A model generated the notes under the pieces. That model saw nothing but the letters and a program-made list of their open reading frames with translations, had not been told where the DNA came from and did not search any database. Positions 12,201 to 23,403 of a DNA stretch of 64,000 bases are shown in pieces (the first letter of the stretch is position 1; the number at the start of each line of letters is the position of its first letter). The DNA is from Pratylenchus scribneri (lineage: Eukaryota; Nematoda; Chromadorea; Rhabditida; Pratylenchidae), in NCBI GenBank assembly GCA_030063045.1, contig JAQSEB010000110.1, forward strand, positions 806,001 through 870,000, in the 5' to 3' direction. Position numbers and translations under genes: made by a program.

Positions 12201-15200
12201 AGTATCAAGGACCATTAAAATCATGGCCCTGACATCCCTGATGTTCGCCTTCACCTCTAGGAAGTCGCCTCGTCATTTCGGTTACTCGCCTTCACTTCCA
12301 GGATCTCGCCTCGTCCTTCATATTGCTGCCTTAACTTTCAGGATGTCGCCTCAGCCTCCCGATGTTCGCCTTCACCATCAAAATCACGCCTCGATGCTCC
12401 CAAACTAGCCTCCATCTTCAGTATGTTGGCCTCATCGATGTTGTTTTGATTTGAATTCCAATTATTCTGATTCCAAACATTAAACCAGTTGAATCGTTTG
12501 ACCAGCCCATTCCGCGCACCTCTTTTTAAATCATTATGGATCAATCTCCAAATTCATTTTCATTTTATATTTCCCCAAAAATATTTTTTATTCCATTAAT
12601 TTTTTATTTACTAAACCATTTTGTTTTATTTTAAACCGGTTTGGTTTGAATTTTAATGTTGAAAAACATTTTTGTATTATTTTTAACATTTGTGGCATAA
12701 AAAATACTTTTTGTGCCAAAAAAATACTTTTTGTGCCATTTAAAATATATTTAAATCCGTGTGCCAAAAAAAATACTTTTTGTGCCAAAAAGAATATTAA
12801 AATATTTTCCAAAATTTAATGGCTAATATATTTGGTCTTAAATTAGCCTAAAAATTATGTTTAGAAATATTTGACAAAAAAATAAAAAAGCAAGGAAATT
12901 TATTATGGCAATATGAAAATTAAAAATATGATAATTGATAAGGCTATCGCTGTGCAACTTGAAAATTTTTTCTGCCAAATTAATAATTTTTGTTATTACA
13001 ACTAAATGCCATTCATTTTTTCATAAATTGTTTTAAAGCAAACTATTTTAAAATTTAAGATAAACATGAGATCGCAACATCAAGTCGCACAAAAAAGAAT
13101 GAAAATTCATCAGTTTTGAATCGACAAATCAATTTGATCCGTTGCATCAAATTGGCTAATGATTTATTCAAAATGGTATTTAGTGGTCATGATCATGAAT
13201 CTATCGCCGGCTATAATTTTAATGAAATTCAAATGGTCAGTAGTGAATTTGTACAGTCAAATTTCCACCAACTTGTGGAGGAATTGAGAAATCGTCATAT
13301 GAAAAATTTGGATTTTAAACGATTCGCACGTGTTCTGCAATTGGATTCAGAATTGGTACAATCATTACGGAATGAAGAGGGCGCCGTTTACAGGCTGAAC
13401 ACATTGTTGGGCTTGGGTTATGATGATGATAGAGAGAAGGAACTAAAAAATATCGATACTGTTGTGAAGGAACTAACTTTGGAGAACGCAACAAAACGGG
13501 CCAATGAGGTGAAAAAAGAGAAAAGAAATATTGAAAAGGTGTGGCATGAAGCATCTAATGGGGCTGGCAACAATTTGGACAATCCATTGCGCGATGTCAA
13601 TTGTAATATTTTGATAAAATTTAAAAATATATTTCAGTTGTTCTAAAAAATTTTTTGATAAAGTCTCTCATTAGAATATGCGAATATGTAAATTTAAAAT
13701 TTTATAGAAAATATATTTAAAAAATATGAAATTTATTTTCTAATAGCAGTAAATATTATCAATAAAAAATTATTATTTTTTGTTTTAATAATTTAATTAT
13801 TTTTTAAATTTTAATTTACCTTAAAAAATGTATTATCAAAATTTTAGAAAAACTAATAAAAAAAATACAAAAATCAATTTTAAATAGTAATGATGAGTAT
13901 TATAAATTAAAAAAAATTTTTTATTAAAAAAATTTTAATTATCAATAGTTATTTTAAGGCGAAAATACATTGTAGAAAAAAATGATTTTTATAAGAAGAT
14001 TTTTTAATCTTTAGACGTTTAATATTCTTTGATTAAAATTAAATTTTATATAAAAATAATAATTATTTTTATAGTTTTCAATGATAAACGACTCATGGAA
14101 AATTATGTTTCGGCATTAAAAAATTACAAATTGAAGGGAGAAAATTCGCCATCAACAATGTATTCATTAGCAGCAAATATTTTGGTTTTTATGCAACATT
14201 TTGAACAATTAGTGATGCGATCAGGTAAACTTCTCCCAAAAATTGAATCAATTCGATCAAAATATGGCGAACAAATTCGCTTATTTGCCCGAATTGAATA
14301 TGACAAAGTATTGGATGATTTTGGGCAAGTCAAATTCCATTTTCAAAGGTAAGAGGAGGCTAATAAGGCATTTGGTCAAAAGAGAAAGATCACAATTTTA
14401 GTAATTAGTCCGCTGGGTAATAACAAATTTACAAATATTATTATTTTTTTTAATTTCCTAGTGTCTTATAAAAGAAGTTGAAATTTAAATTAAAATCATA
14501 TTTCAATAATATTCTTTAAAAATAAATATATTTTTTTATAATTAATTTTTATTGTTAGTAAATTTTAATTTACATAAATTTTTTTTAATTTAGCAGATTT
14601 TAATAATTTAAAGTAGATTTCAAAATCAAATTTAAAAAATTAAAAAAATAATTATAAAATAATGAAAAAATTTGTGTTTATTTTTGCTAAATTAAATATA
14701 CCAAGAACAATCCAGACAATAGAATATTATAATTGATTTTATTTTTGTAATTTTAAAGGGAATTCTTCGCACGACTACTAGCTGAAATAAATAGTGGATC
14801 AAAAAGGGAAATGATCCCGGAAATTTTGCAAAATTATCGTCTGGAAAAAATTGTCATAGAAGAAAACGATAAAATATTTAAGGATTATGACAACAATTTA
14901 CGTAGTTTCCATTCCAAAGCATTAGTCCGCTTATTAAGACAAGAAATGGAAAATAAGAAAAAGGAAGAAAAAGAGAAGGAGGAAAATAAAGACAAAAAGG
15001 AGGAAAATAAAGGCAAAAAGAAGGATGAAGAGGAAAATAAAGGCAAAAAGGAGGGCAAAGAATTATCAATTGAAAAATTGTTAAGGGGTCAGTTTTGGAA
15101 TGGGAACTATTGAGAGTGGAAAGTATTAATTCGGCAGAAAATTTTATTTGCTAAATATCGAATTATGTCATTCTAAAATTATTTTAGCACAATGGAGTGA

Positions 15201-18200
15201 ATAATATATAAGATTGTTATTTTATTATATTTGTTACAACAAAATCGCGGAATATATAATTTCGCGGAATTGTGAATTTAGATTTTAGACACAATTTGAG
15301 AAAATAGATTTTTTTCAGATTTGGTTTTAACATATCTATCCTAAATTTAGGTGCGAAGGACCCTTTTATAACATCCAAAATCACCCATAAAAATTTAATA
15401 AATCTTTTTATTTTTTGTAAGATACAAAATCCAATCATGGAAGGCGTGAAATTCTGTTTAATTTTATTGACGATTATGAACCCATTGAAAATGTTTTTAA
15501 AGAAATGAAAATTCAAGCCAAATCTGCCCTTGTTGTGAAGAAAGCAGAAGAAGAAATGGAAAACCAAAATGAACAAGTTTTGCGCAAAGTTTTGCCAGAG
15601 TCACGGATAAAGGCAAAAAATTTGAGTACGCCTCAAATTGTTGTCAAAGGTCAGGAATAAATTTGCAAGAACAATTATAAGTCATAAGCATCTGAAACAA
15701 TTTTAATATTTAGTTTCAAATTATAGGGAAACCATATGGCTAATAATACAAATTTTATTTAAATTAATTCAGAATTGAAATAGTGCTCACCAAGAGCAAA
15801 AACTTAAAATGTATTTTGCTATAAATTAGAGAAATTTATAATTGTTTTTTGGGCAATAGTTTATCAATTCTTAACCAATTTAAAAAAAATTAATAATATT
15901 ATATAATTAATAGCTGCAGCTTTTTAATTTGATAAAAAACATCAAATCGGTTTAGTCCTTATTGTGTTATTATTTTTGGCACCAAGTAGAACCTTATTGG
16001 TGAACATTTTAATAAATTCATCAAATTATTAGAACAACGAGAACCATCGGCTGGAGTTAAAAGTTGGGCCGCAATATTTGTAGATTCTGACGATTCTGAC
16101 AATGAAGGAAAGGGGAGAAAGAAAAATGTGCAAATTCAAGAAATTGTTAAGAGTGGAAATGAACAGCAGCAAATTGAGGAAATTGGCAGCAAGAAAAGTA
16201 ATTTTTATTTTTAAAAAATTGCACAACGGGTCCGGCTTCCGATTTACTTTTACATTTCATTCATTTCACATTATCTTCCCCCCACCATCCTCCAAATAAA
16301 ATTTATTAAAATGGCAATGAATAAAGAATAGAGTTCGATTTAAAAAATATTAATTTCAGACAAATTCCATCAAAAATCAGAAAATATAAAAAAATGGTTT
16401 AAATTAATGAGAATTTTTTACGCATAGCTATGTTTTTAATATTGTAAGAAACGTACTCTTTCCCAATTTAGGCTAAAAAAGTATTGTAGAAATTATCTGA
16501 TTTTAATAACATTTTAGAAGAATCGGTGAAAGTGGAGGAAAAGGAAACAATTTTGAAAAAGGAGGGAACTTCCTCCAACCCTCCGAAAGGGAAGAAAAAG
16601 AAAAAGGTTAGATTTCAAAACACTGGAGATGAAGAAGCTTCCTCAAATTCTCCTCCTTCAACTAATCAAAATGATGTTCCTGCTGAGGTTGATGTTGCCA
16701 GCGGCGGTGACAACGGCGCTGAAACTACCGAAGAAGAAGCTTCCTTAAATTCTACTTCTCAAAATGATGTTGTTCCTAAGAATGATGTTGCCAGCGGCAG
16801 CGGCGCCGAAACTATTAGCAAATCGAAAAAGAAAAATGAAAGAAAGAAAAAGAATAAAATTCAGCAAAACGCGGAAAAGGCAGCGGAAAAGGAAAGAAAG
16901 TATGGCGAAGTTACAATTTTGAAAAGAGGTGAAAAGGAGGAAGAAGTTGGTGAAATGGTCACTTTGCCCTCAAATGAAATTGCGGAACAAAAAATGAATA
17001 ATTCCCATAAATTGACTCCATTTGAAAGTAAAAACTCATCTAAAAATTGAAAAAAATTTTTTTTAGAATATTTCGATGACCAATTTTTATACAACAAAAT
17101 TTTGGCCATTTATGAAAAATTCACTGAACAACAATGGTCACCGGAGGAACATTTATTTTTGACAGTTGGTGCATATTTGAATGAAATAGACCATAAATTG
17201 AAGGCATTGAATGAAATGAAAAAAGGCAAAATGCAAATGCTTTTGCCAAAATTAATTGATTGGAAATTAGTGGAAGAATTGCAAAAAGAATTGACCGAAT
17301 TAAAGTTGAATGAAGAGAAGGAATGGACATTGAAAGAGTTGAATGTATTGATGGAAAAATTGCATATCATATTTACAAAATTACTTGCCCAAATTGACGG
17401 TTATAGCAATGGAAAAGAAAAAGATGAAGAGAAGTCATTTGATCGAACCTACTTGCGACTGCAATTGAATTGGATTTGCTTTGCCCGAGCAATTTGTGAA
17501 GAGCAAAAATTTGAAATTTGGTCGGTGAAAGATGTAAAAAAGCTGACAAATAATCGAAATTTTGTCGTCTTGATTGGCCAGCAACCCATTATTGTTGTTG
17601 AAGAGGGTGAGAAAAAGAATCAGCTTAAATTAAATGATTTGGAAAAATTGAGAGCACAATTTGAAAGAGAATATTTGGACCCATACAAAAAAATGTTGCA
17701 GCAAAATGCACTTGGTAAGCAAATAATTGTTTGTTTTATAAATAATTCCGCCTGTTTGCACTAAAATAATTCAGCCAGTTTTTCACTAAATTAATTCCGC
17801 CTGTTTTGCCCAAATTAATTCCGCCTATTTTGCACTAAAATAATTCCGCCTGTTTTGCACTAAATTAATTCCGCCTGTTTTGCCAAAATTAATTCCGCCT
17901 ATTTTGCACTAAATAATTCCGCCTATTTTGCACTAAAATAATTCCGCCTGTTTTGCCCAAATTAATTCCGCCTGTTTTGCACTAAATTAATTCCGCCTGT
18001 TTTTGCATAAAAACATCTCTTTCAAATTAAGATCACCAATTGTTGAATGAATATTCGAAAAATTATTCTGCACCACAAAATGAAATTCCCATCGAGTCCA
18101 ATAAATTGGTTCAACAATTCCGTTGGAGCAGTGACCAAATTCGGCAGACAAGAGTGAACACTCAACAAATTCGGGATATTGTCTACAATGTTGTTGTAAA

Positions 18201-21200
18201 TGATGATGAAGATGAAGCGGAAGAGCCAAGCAATCGACAGCGCCACCAACAAGTTGATATTGCCATTCGACGAATTAAAGAAATTATCACCAAAATTTGG
18301 GTACACTTAAAAAAATTTCATTTAATATTTTGCCAAAAAATAAGGCACCACAATCGACTTTAAAAATTGGTGGCTCCTATCAATTGGGTACTTGGACGCC
18401 CAATTCAGATATCGATGGCATATTGATTGCTTCAAAACGGGTTGGAAAAACTCGCTTCTTTGGCAAGTCCACTTGCGAATCGAACCGATGGTGTTTGGAC
18501 ATTGATTCATTGTTTTGTCAACTTTGTCAGGTTTTATAATTTAAATTTACAATTAAGTATAATTTATTAAATTGAAAAATTTGAATTTTTTATTCCTATG
18601 CTTTGTTATGTATGTTTTCTGAATATTTAAAAGTTAAAAATCATAAAATGGTTATGGTATGGTTAATAAATAAATAAATAAAGCAGGGAAAAAATATAAT
18701 AGCAAAATATTGCTATATTTCAAATTTAATATTTAAAACTAATTATTAAAATATACTAAATACTATAAATTGTGGTCCCTTCCTATAATTTTAAATGTAG
18801 AAAAAAAATAAAAAATATATTAATCCATAATTGTTTCCATTTTTTTCCAAAAAAATATAACAAAAATAAATACCGGAAATATTCAAAAATTAATTTATAA
18901 ATTATAAAAATTTTATATTTTTAGAACAAAAATATATTCCACTTGGTGCGATATCCAAACAATCACATTCCGCACTTGAAATTCACATATTGTACTCATT
19001 TTGAACGGCATCAAATGGACTTTGACCGGTCAAAATTGTCCGCATTCCAATGTTCTCCATTTGAATTGGTCCTCATTTCAATGCCAGGCTATGGAATAAT
19101 TTCTGAGAAAACGCTACAAAATACGCAACTTCTCATTGAACAATTTCGCGAAAAGGGCGAGGAGGACATTTATGAAATTGATTGGAACGATTCGAGATCG
19201 GGCATGATTCAAGCACTTTCTGGTCAGTGGAACTTTTTTAATCTGAAGATTAATGAATATTAATGTTTAGAGTTTTAATGAAATTTTACCGAAAAAATCT
19301 ATTTCTACAACATTTTTTGCAGAATAGTGAAAATTTTTTGGTTTTTGTAGATTTTATCTAAGTAGGATCCAAGTAAAATAATGCTTAGGAAGAGATTTTT
19401 AAAAATAAAGTTGATTTGACCGAGTTTATTACATCAAGGATGCTAATATATTGGCAAATTAATAATTAATTTAATTTTGAGTAATTAAAATCCAGATTAT
19501 AATTTAATCATTCCTCCTCTCAATCTCAATTCAGGTTATCAAATGAACGAATTTATTTTGGCAAAATTGGTGAATAAAAATATGCTTCGTGTATTCCGCA
19601 TTTGTCTGGTGACATTGAAAAAATGGGCTCAAAGTGAGTCAAAATCAAATTTCAAGCTTTTATTGATATATTTTTTTTACAAATTCCATTATAATCCTTA
19701 AATAATTTTGCATTAAAAAAGAATGCGACATTTCTAATAAAAAAACTTTAAGAATATTATGAAAATTTGTATTTTCTACTGGTAATCAGGTAATTAAAAA
19801 AGGAGATTCTTAAATAAATTTTATTAATTCTGCCGAAAATAAATATAATTTGGAATTAATTAAAAAAAATGCTAGGAATTGAGAAAAAAGGAAAAAAATT
19901 TGAAAAAAAATTTCTGATATAATCATATTTTATGGACTCAAAAAATGCTGATTTTCCATGGAAATGTAACAAAAAATAATCAAAAAAACTTTTAGAATAA
20001 TTTATGCTAGGCAAAAATATTATGTCAAAAACAAATCATAAAATAACAAACACTTAAAATTCATTGGCACAGATAATTACATCTATGGTGGTCAATACGG
20101 CTACCTTAATGATGCCTCATTAGGTTTAATGTTACTCAAAATCCTGCTCCGTTTCCCGATCACACCGATGGTTCCATTCATTTTGGAACAATTCTTCGTC
20201 AATTTCGTCAATTGGCCATGGCCTATGCCAGTCCAGTTTGCCCTATTGGGCGCGGATAAAACGGAGGCATTTGAGAAAAAATTGGGCTGGCAAGCGGATA
20301 GAGAAAAAGGCCAAAAGCAAAAAATGCTGCAAAGCAAAGTGCGACATGTGGAAGGATGGCAAGAATTGCCCACCCTGAATATGCCAATCATTTCGCCGTG
20401 CAAGCCGGAAAGAAATGTGGCATACAACGTGAATCATTCCACCCATCAAATCATTCAGGAAAAATTGCAATTGGGTGAGAATTGACTGACTGAGAACATT
20501 TTATTTTAAAAGATCAAATTTATTTGAATTCGAAAGAATATTTTACCATTAAATGAGTATTTTACTATTATAAGTTTTTTACAAAAATTTTATAAAATCT
20601 TGCCACAAATTTTAAAATTTAAATTTTAAAAATTTAATTTTTTATAAATATTCATTCAAATTCTCTTATTAGCTCTTTTTTTATTTTATTATAAATATAT
20701 TTATTAAAACCAAAAAATATGAATAATTTTTTGTAAAATAAAAATTGAAAATTTAATTAAAATTCTCACAAGTTTAATTTTATAAATGTCTTCGTTTTTA
20801 AATTTATTAAAAATTTTGATTTGCATTCTCATTTGAATATATTAAGCCTAAAAGTAATCATAAAATTCAAATTCATCATATTTATATTTTTTTATTAGGT
20901 TTGGAAATGATAGAGAAGATCCTAGGGAAATATCATCAACAAGATGGCAATGCCATCATCAAACAAGATGCTAATGCAAATAATTATTCATGGAAATCGT
21001 TGCTGGATGACAAAAAAACATTTGGGGAAAAGGTAAAAAAATATGATTTTTATATAACTGATTAAGAATTCTTATACAAGCTTAAGTCATAATAATTTAT
21101 TTTGGCCAGATTATGTGGCTTTTTTTTAATTCATTCTTTTTTATAAATTAATATTATTTTTTTTAAATTGAAAAAAAATAAAATAAACTATATTCAATTT

Positions 21201-22591
21201 TCAGTACACTCATTACATTGTTTTCTTTTGTTTTGCAAAAAATTCGTCGGAATCGTCAGAGCAACGGGACTTGGGCGAAAAATTTTGTGGTGAATATGTT
21301 TTGTACCAACTTCGGCATCAGCTCATTTTTTCGATTGAAAATCCAAGCGTGACAGGCATAAAGCGATGCCACATTTTGCCAAATATAAATATGGAAAAAC
21401 AACAGAAGAACAATTTGAATGAACTTTCCCGTCGAAAATTAATGGCAGTGCCACTGGAATTCAGGTATTTTTGACAATTGTTTTTATAGTTTAAAAAAAT
21501 ATCAAAAGAAATAAAATTTGATTTGTTTGCTAAATTTTTTTTAATTTAAAAATAAACATTATAATAGCTAAATATTTTGGGCGGAATAATTGAGATATCA
21601 AATCAATTATTCAAATGAATATTTAAATTAAATTAAACAAAAATGTTTTAGTAGTTGGGAAAAAAAGATTATGACTAAAATTTATAGAAAAATAGGCCAA
21701 AATCCAGAATTTTTTTTGGCCCTAAACTTCTGTCGGAAAGGTTTGGATCAATTATTTAGGCATCAAAATGCTCTATAGAAAAATGATAAAAAGTTTATTT
21801 TGAAATTGAAATATTGCTAAGATATTATCGGCCATGCTTTTCATCCCACATTCTCTCCGAAAAAATTGATCGCTTACAATTTTCGAAAATTAAATTTAAA
21901 TAAAAATTATTTCAAATATTGAATTTTAATTAAAAATTAATTAATTATTTTTCCGATGGAATTCTTTGAATCGTTATTGGATAATTGGATTGGAATTTGC
22001 TAAAAATGATAAGGGAGCATTCTTTGGGAGAGCTGACAATTATGCAGAAAAATTGGAAAATTGGATGAATAAAAGTCAATTTGGATTTGTGGAGAAATTC
22101 ATTCAAGATTATATCAATTTTTCAATTAGAAAGGTAAAGTTTTAAATTATTTATTTTATTTTTTAATAATATTTAATTTAATTTTAAATAAATTTACCTA
22201 ATTTAATTTTAATCATTATTTAGGATTAATTTTTTTTTGGAATATCATTTTTTTAACCAAATTAAAGAGGTCAAATCTGTACTTTTTTGGATATTAATAT
22301 AATTTAAAATTTATTAGAAATTCTTAATTTTCAAATTTTTTAATTGTCAAAAAATTTTATTTTTTTAATTAATAAAAATTTTAAAATCTCATTATTACTT
22401 TTTCAGCATAGCAGCGCGGAAATTCGCAAAAAGTTGGCAAATATAAATTTGTATGCAAAATTTGTGCCCAAAGAACAACTTGCCCAATGGTAATTTATTT
22501 ATAAATTCATATTTTTTAAATAATTTCTTCATAATTTAGGACAATCAAAAATCCAAATTGGCGCCCCAAAGAACAAAAGGAGTTGAATTGA
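6073..22591 (+). CDS. Giant signal-peptide protein with C-terminal poly(A)-polymerase-like region (27 exons)
   Basis: Exons: 6073-6160, 6207-6289, 6662-6905, 7271-7598, 8117-8349, 8967-9593, 9760-10065, 10547-10843, 10952-11045, 11086-11336, 13114-13602, 14075-14348, 14759-15087, 15422-15649, 16033-16197, 16518-17027, 17067-17714, 18032-18300, 18345-18530, 18925-19222, 19535-19633, 20073-20474, 20899-21032, 21205-21464, about 21955-22133, 22407-22489, 22540-22591. Every junction keeps one open frame of about 2,385 codons. Residues 1-22 form a hydrophobic secretion signal. Residues 60-1820 are charged, K/E-rich and helical, without a family I recognise. Residues from 1822 resemble eukaryotic poly(A) polymerase. 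Most introns before the polymerase part are phase 1. The acceptor of exon 25 lacks AG. It could instead be two genes, but I see no terminator, stop or new start between the parts. Splicing is unproven. Confidence 0.62.
6662..11336 (+). other. Charged helical region of the giant gene, exons 3-10
   Basis: Eight exons encode residues 58-850, a Lys/Glu-rich, Trp- and Tyr-containing, mostly helical sequence with long coiled-coil-like stretches (for example EKEKKKIAANKKGQ, KKFQKRKEELRDEKQLKKAL) and no recognisable domain. Introns after exons 3, 5, 6, 7, 8 and 10 are phase 1, so several exons are symmetric and could be duplicated or skipped without a frame change. Exons 10 and 12 both carry MYSLA and end with a DDVLG or DDFG motif, perhaps an old internal duplication. 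Intron 7 and intron 10 are enlarged by repeats listed separately. Confidence 0.55.
10120..10455 (+). repeat. TTTTAATTCCGCCTG minisatellite in intron 7
   Basis: About twenty imperfect head-to-tail units of 15-18 bp with core AATTCCGCCTGTTTTT, between donor 10066 and acceptor 10546. Spacing varies through the T tract, and the last units degrade to AAATTTTGTCTGC and AATTCCTCTTG. The same core recurs in intron 17. Confidence 0.9.
11405..12830. mobile_element. 1.4-kb nested foldback element in intron 10
   Basis: The arm at about 11455-11660 (repeated TTTTGGCACAAAAAGTATT, then AAACCGGTTTAAAATAAAAC) returns inverted at about 12588-12790. A second inverted pair lies inside, with GAAGATGGAGGCTAGTTTGGGA near 11952 and its complement near 12398. 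The centre is a GC-rich minisatellite. The whole sits in the intron between exons 10 and 11. No transposase is visible, so it is a non-autonomous foldback element or a stack of insertions. I could not define a target duplication. Confidence 0.7.
11950..12400 (+). repeat. GAGGCGACATCCTGGAGGC minisatellite
   Basis: Direct imperfect units of the type GAGGCGACATCCTGGAGG and GAAGGCGACATCCTG run from about 11970 to 12170. After about 12235 the same motif appears in inverted form (CTCGCCTC, ATGTCGCCT, TTCGCCTTCA). It is much GC-richer than its surroundings. It forms the loop of the foldback element and gives chance open frames on both strands. Confidence 0.75.
13114..17714 (+). other. Low-complexity and acidic/basic region of the giant gene, exons 11-17
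   Basis: Residues about 851-1731. Exon 13 has a tandem KEENKGK-type repeat at about 14955-15060. Exon 15 has an acidic DSDDSDNE stretch. Exon 16 (16518-17027) is Ser/Asn/Glu-rich with two basic clusters, KGKKKKKVRF and KKKNERKKKNK. Those look like nuclear-localisation signals, which sits oddly with an N-terminal secretion signal. Exon 17 returns to helical charged sequence with WKLVEELQKEL and related heptads. Codon use and base composition match neighbouring exons. No enzymatic motif is visible. Confidence 0.55.
17735..18005 (+). repeat. AATTCCGCCTGTTTTGCACTAAAT minisatellite in intron 17
   Basis: About eleven units of 24-26 bp with core AATTCCGCCTGTTTTGC fill nearly the whole intron between donor 17715 and acceptor 18031. 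The first half of the unit is the same core as the intron 7 array. Confidence 0.9.
18032..22591 (+). CDS. Poly(A)-polymerase-like C-terminal region (exons 18-27)
   Basis: Exon 19 reads GGSYQLGTW then SDID, the GS and DxD nucleotidyltransferase signature of canonical poly(A) polymerases. Exons 20-22 hold the central-domain landmarks in order: ALSGYQMNE, LRVFRICLVTLKKWAQ, YGGQYGYLNDASLGLMLLK, and NWPWPMPVQF followed by LNMPIISPCKPERN with AYNVNHST. Exon 24 starts YTHYIVFF and exon 25 holds YWIIGLEF, matching the RNA-binding-like C-terminal fold. The third catalytic aspartate, normally in an IDxLFA strand, reads FELVLIS here, so Val replaces Asp. Canonical enzymes add adenosine tails to nuclear mRNA; this one is probably a catalytically impaired paralogue. 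The intron between exons 18 and 19 is only 44 nt. Exon 25's acceptor lacks AG. Confidence 0.8.
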
Positions 22592-23403
22592 ATTTGAAAC
22601 ACTTGATTTTTGATAAATTTTCTAAATATTTTATTTTTTCAATTTGTTGAAATTTTCCGGTTTGTCTATCCAAATATTTCGCCTTGAACTATATTTCAAT
22701 TAATTTAACATTTATAATCTTATAAAATATTTTTCCTTTTTTTGTGAGTATTGAGATTTAAAATTTAAAATATCTGATCAAATATAATTGGCCAAAAAAT
22801 TGCGACAAATATTGAAACTAAAAATGGATTATTATAAAAACAGAGGTATGAAATTGATTTGATATAGTGTGTTAGCGAATTTTCCTGCAAATTTTATAAA
22901 TTTTCATTTTTCCATTCTCGAGTTATGCCTTAAAATATTTTTCGTCAAAAAGTGGATTTTCAGCTTCAAAATGAATTGACCTTTTTTTAAAAAATTATAA
23001 AATTATTTAAGAAATTGTTAACAGGCCAGTAATAGTTGATATACGGGTAAAAAAGATTGAGAAACAAATAAAGAATAAAACAAATAACGAAAAAAAAATC
23101 AAGAAAAAAAAAATTTAATTTTATCCTTTTTTCTATTCCGCAACAAAAAAATTTACATGATGCATATGTAATGCATTCCAAGAATAAAATCGTTTTTACT
23201 TTTAATTAATTTTGAAATTACACCTGCTTCAAGCGTAATTGACTGTGAATATTTCAGCTGCTGGTGAGTTCTAGATTATTTTCCTTAAATGCCGTATAAA
23301 TTTTTTATTTGTTTCCATCATGAAATTTTGGCTATTAAATAACTAATAATTAAGTTAATACACCCCAATATCATTTTATTATTATTATTATTTGCAGAAT
23401 AAA
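22592..23403. other. Intergenic spacer
   Basis: AT-rich spacer of about 0.8 kb between the stop of the giant gene and the start of the next receptor gene, both on the plus strand. I see no gene, RNA or repeat here. The distance is larger than the usual 100-500 bp of nematode operons, and I saw no clear sign of a downstream trans-splice site other than TTTGCAG at 23392-23398, just before the receptor ATG. Confidence 0.5.

Noticed and set aside
11887..12408. Frames on both strands with repeated peptides (FRMSPRPLGCRL, DILEVKATSWRQR)
   Set aside because: Products of the GC-rich minisatellite in intron 10; all frames are open only because the unit lacks stops.
13315..13600. Two minus-strand frames across exon 11 of the giant gene
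   Set aside because: Antisense shadows of a coding exon whose plus-strand frame fits phases on both sides.
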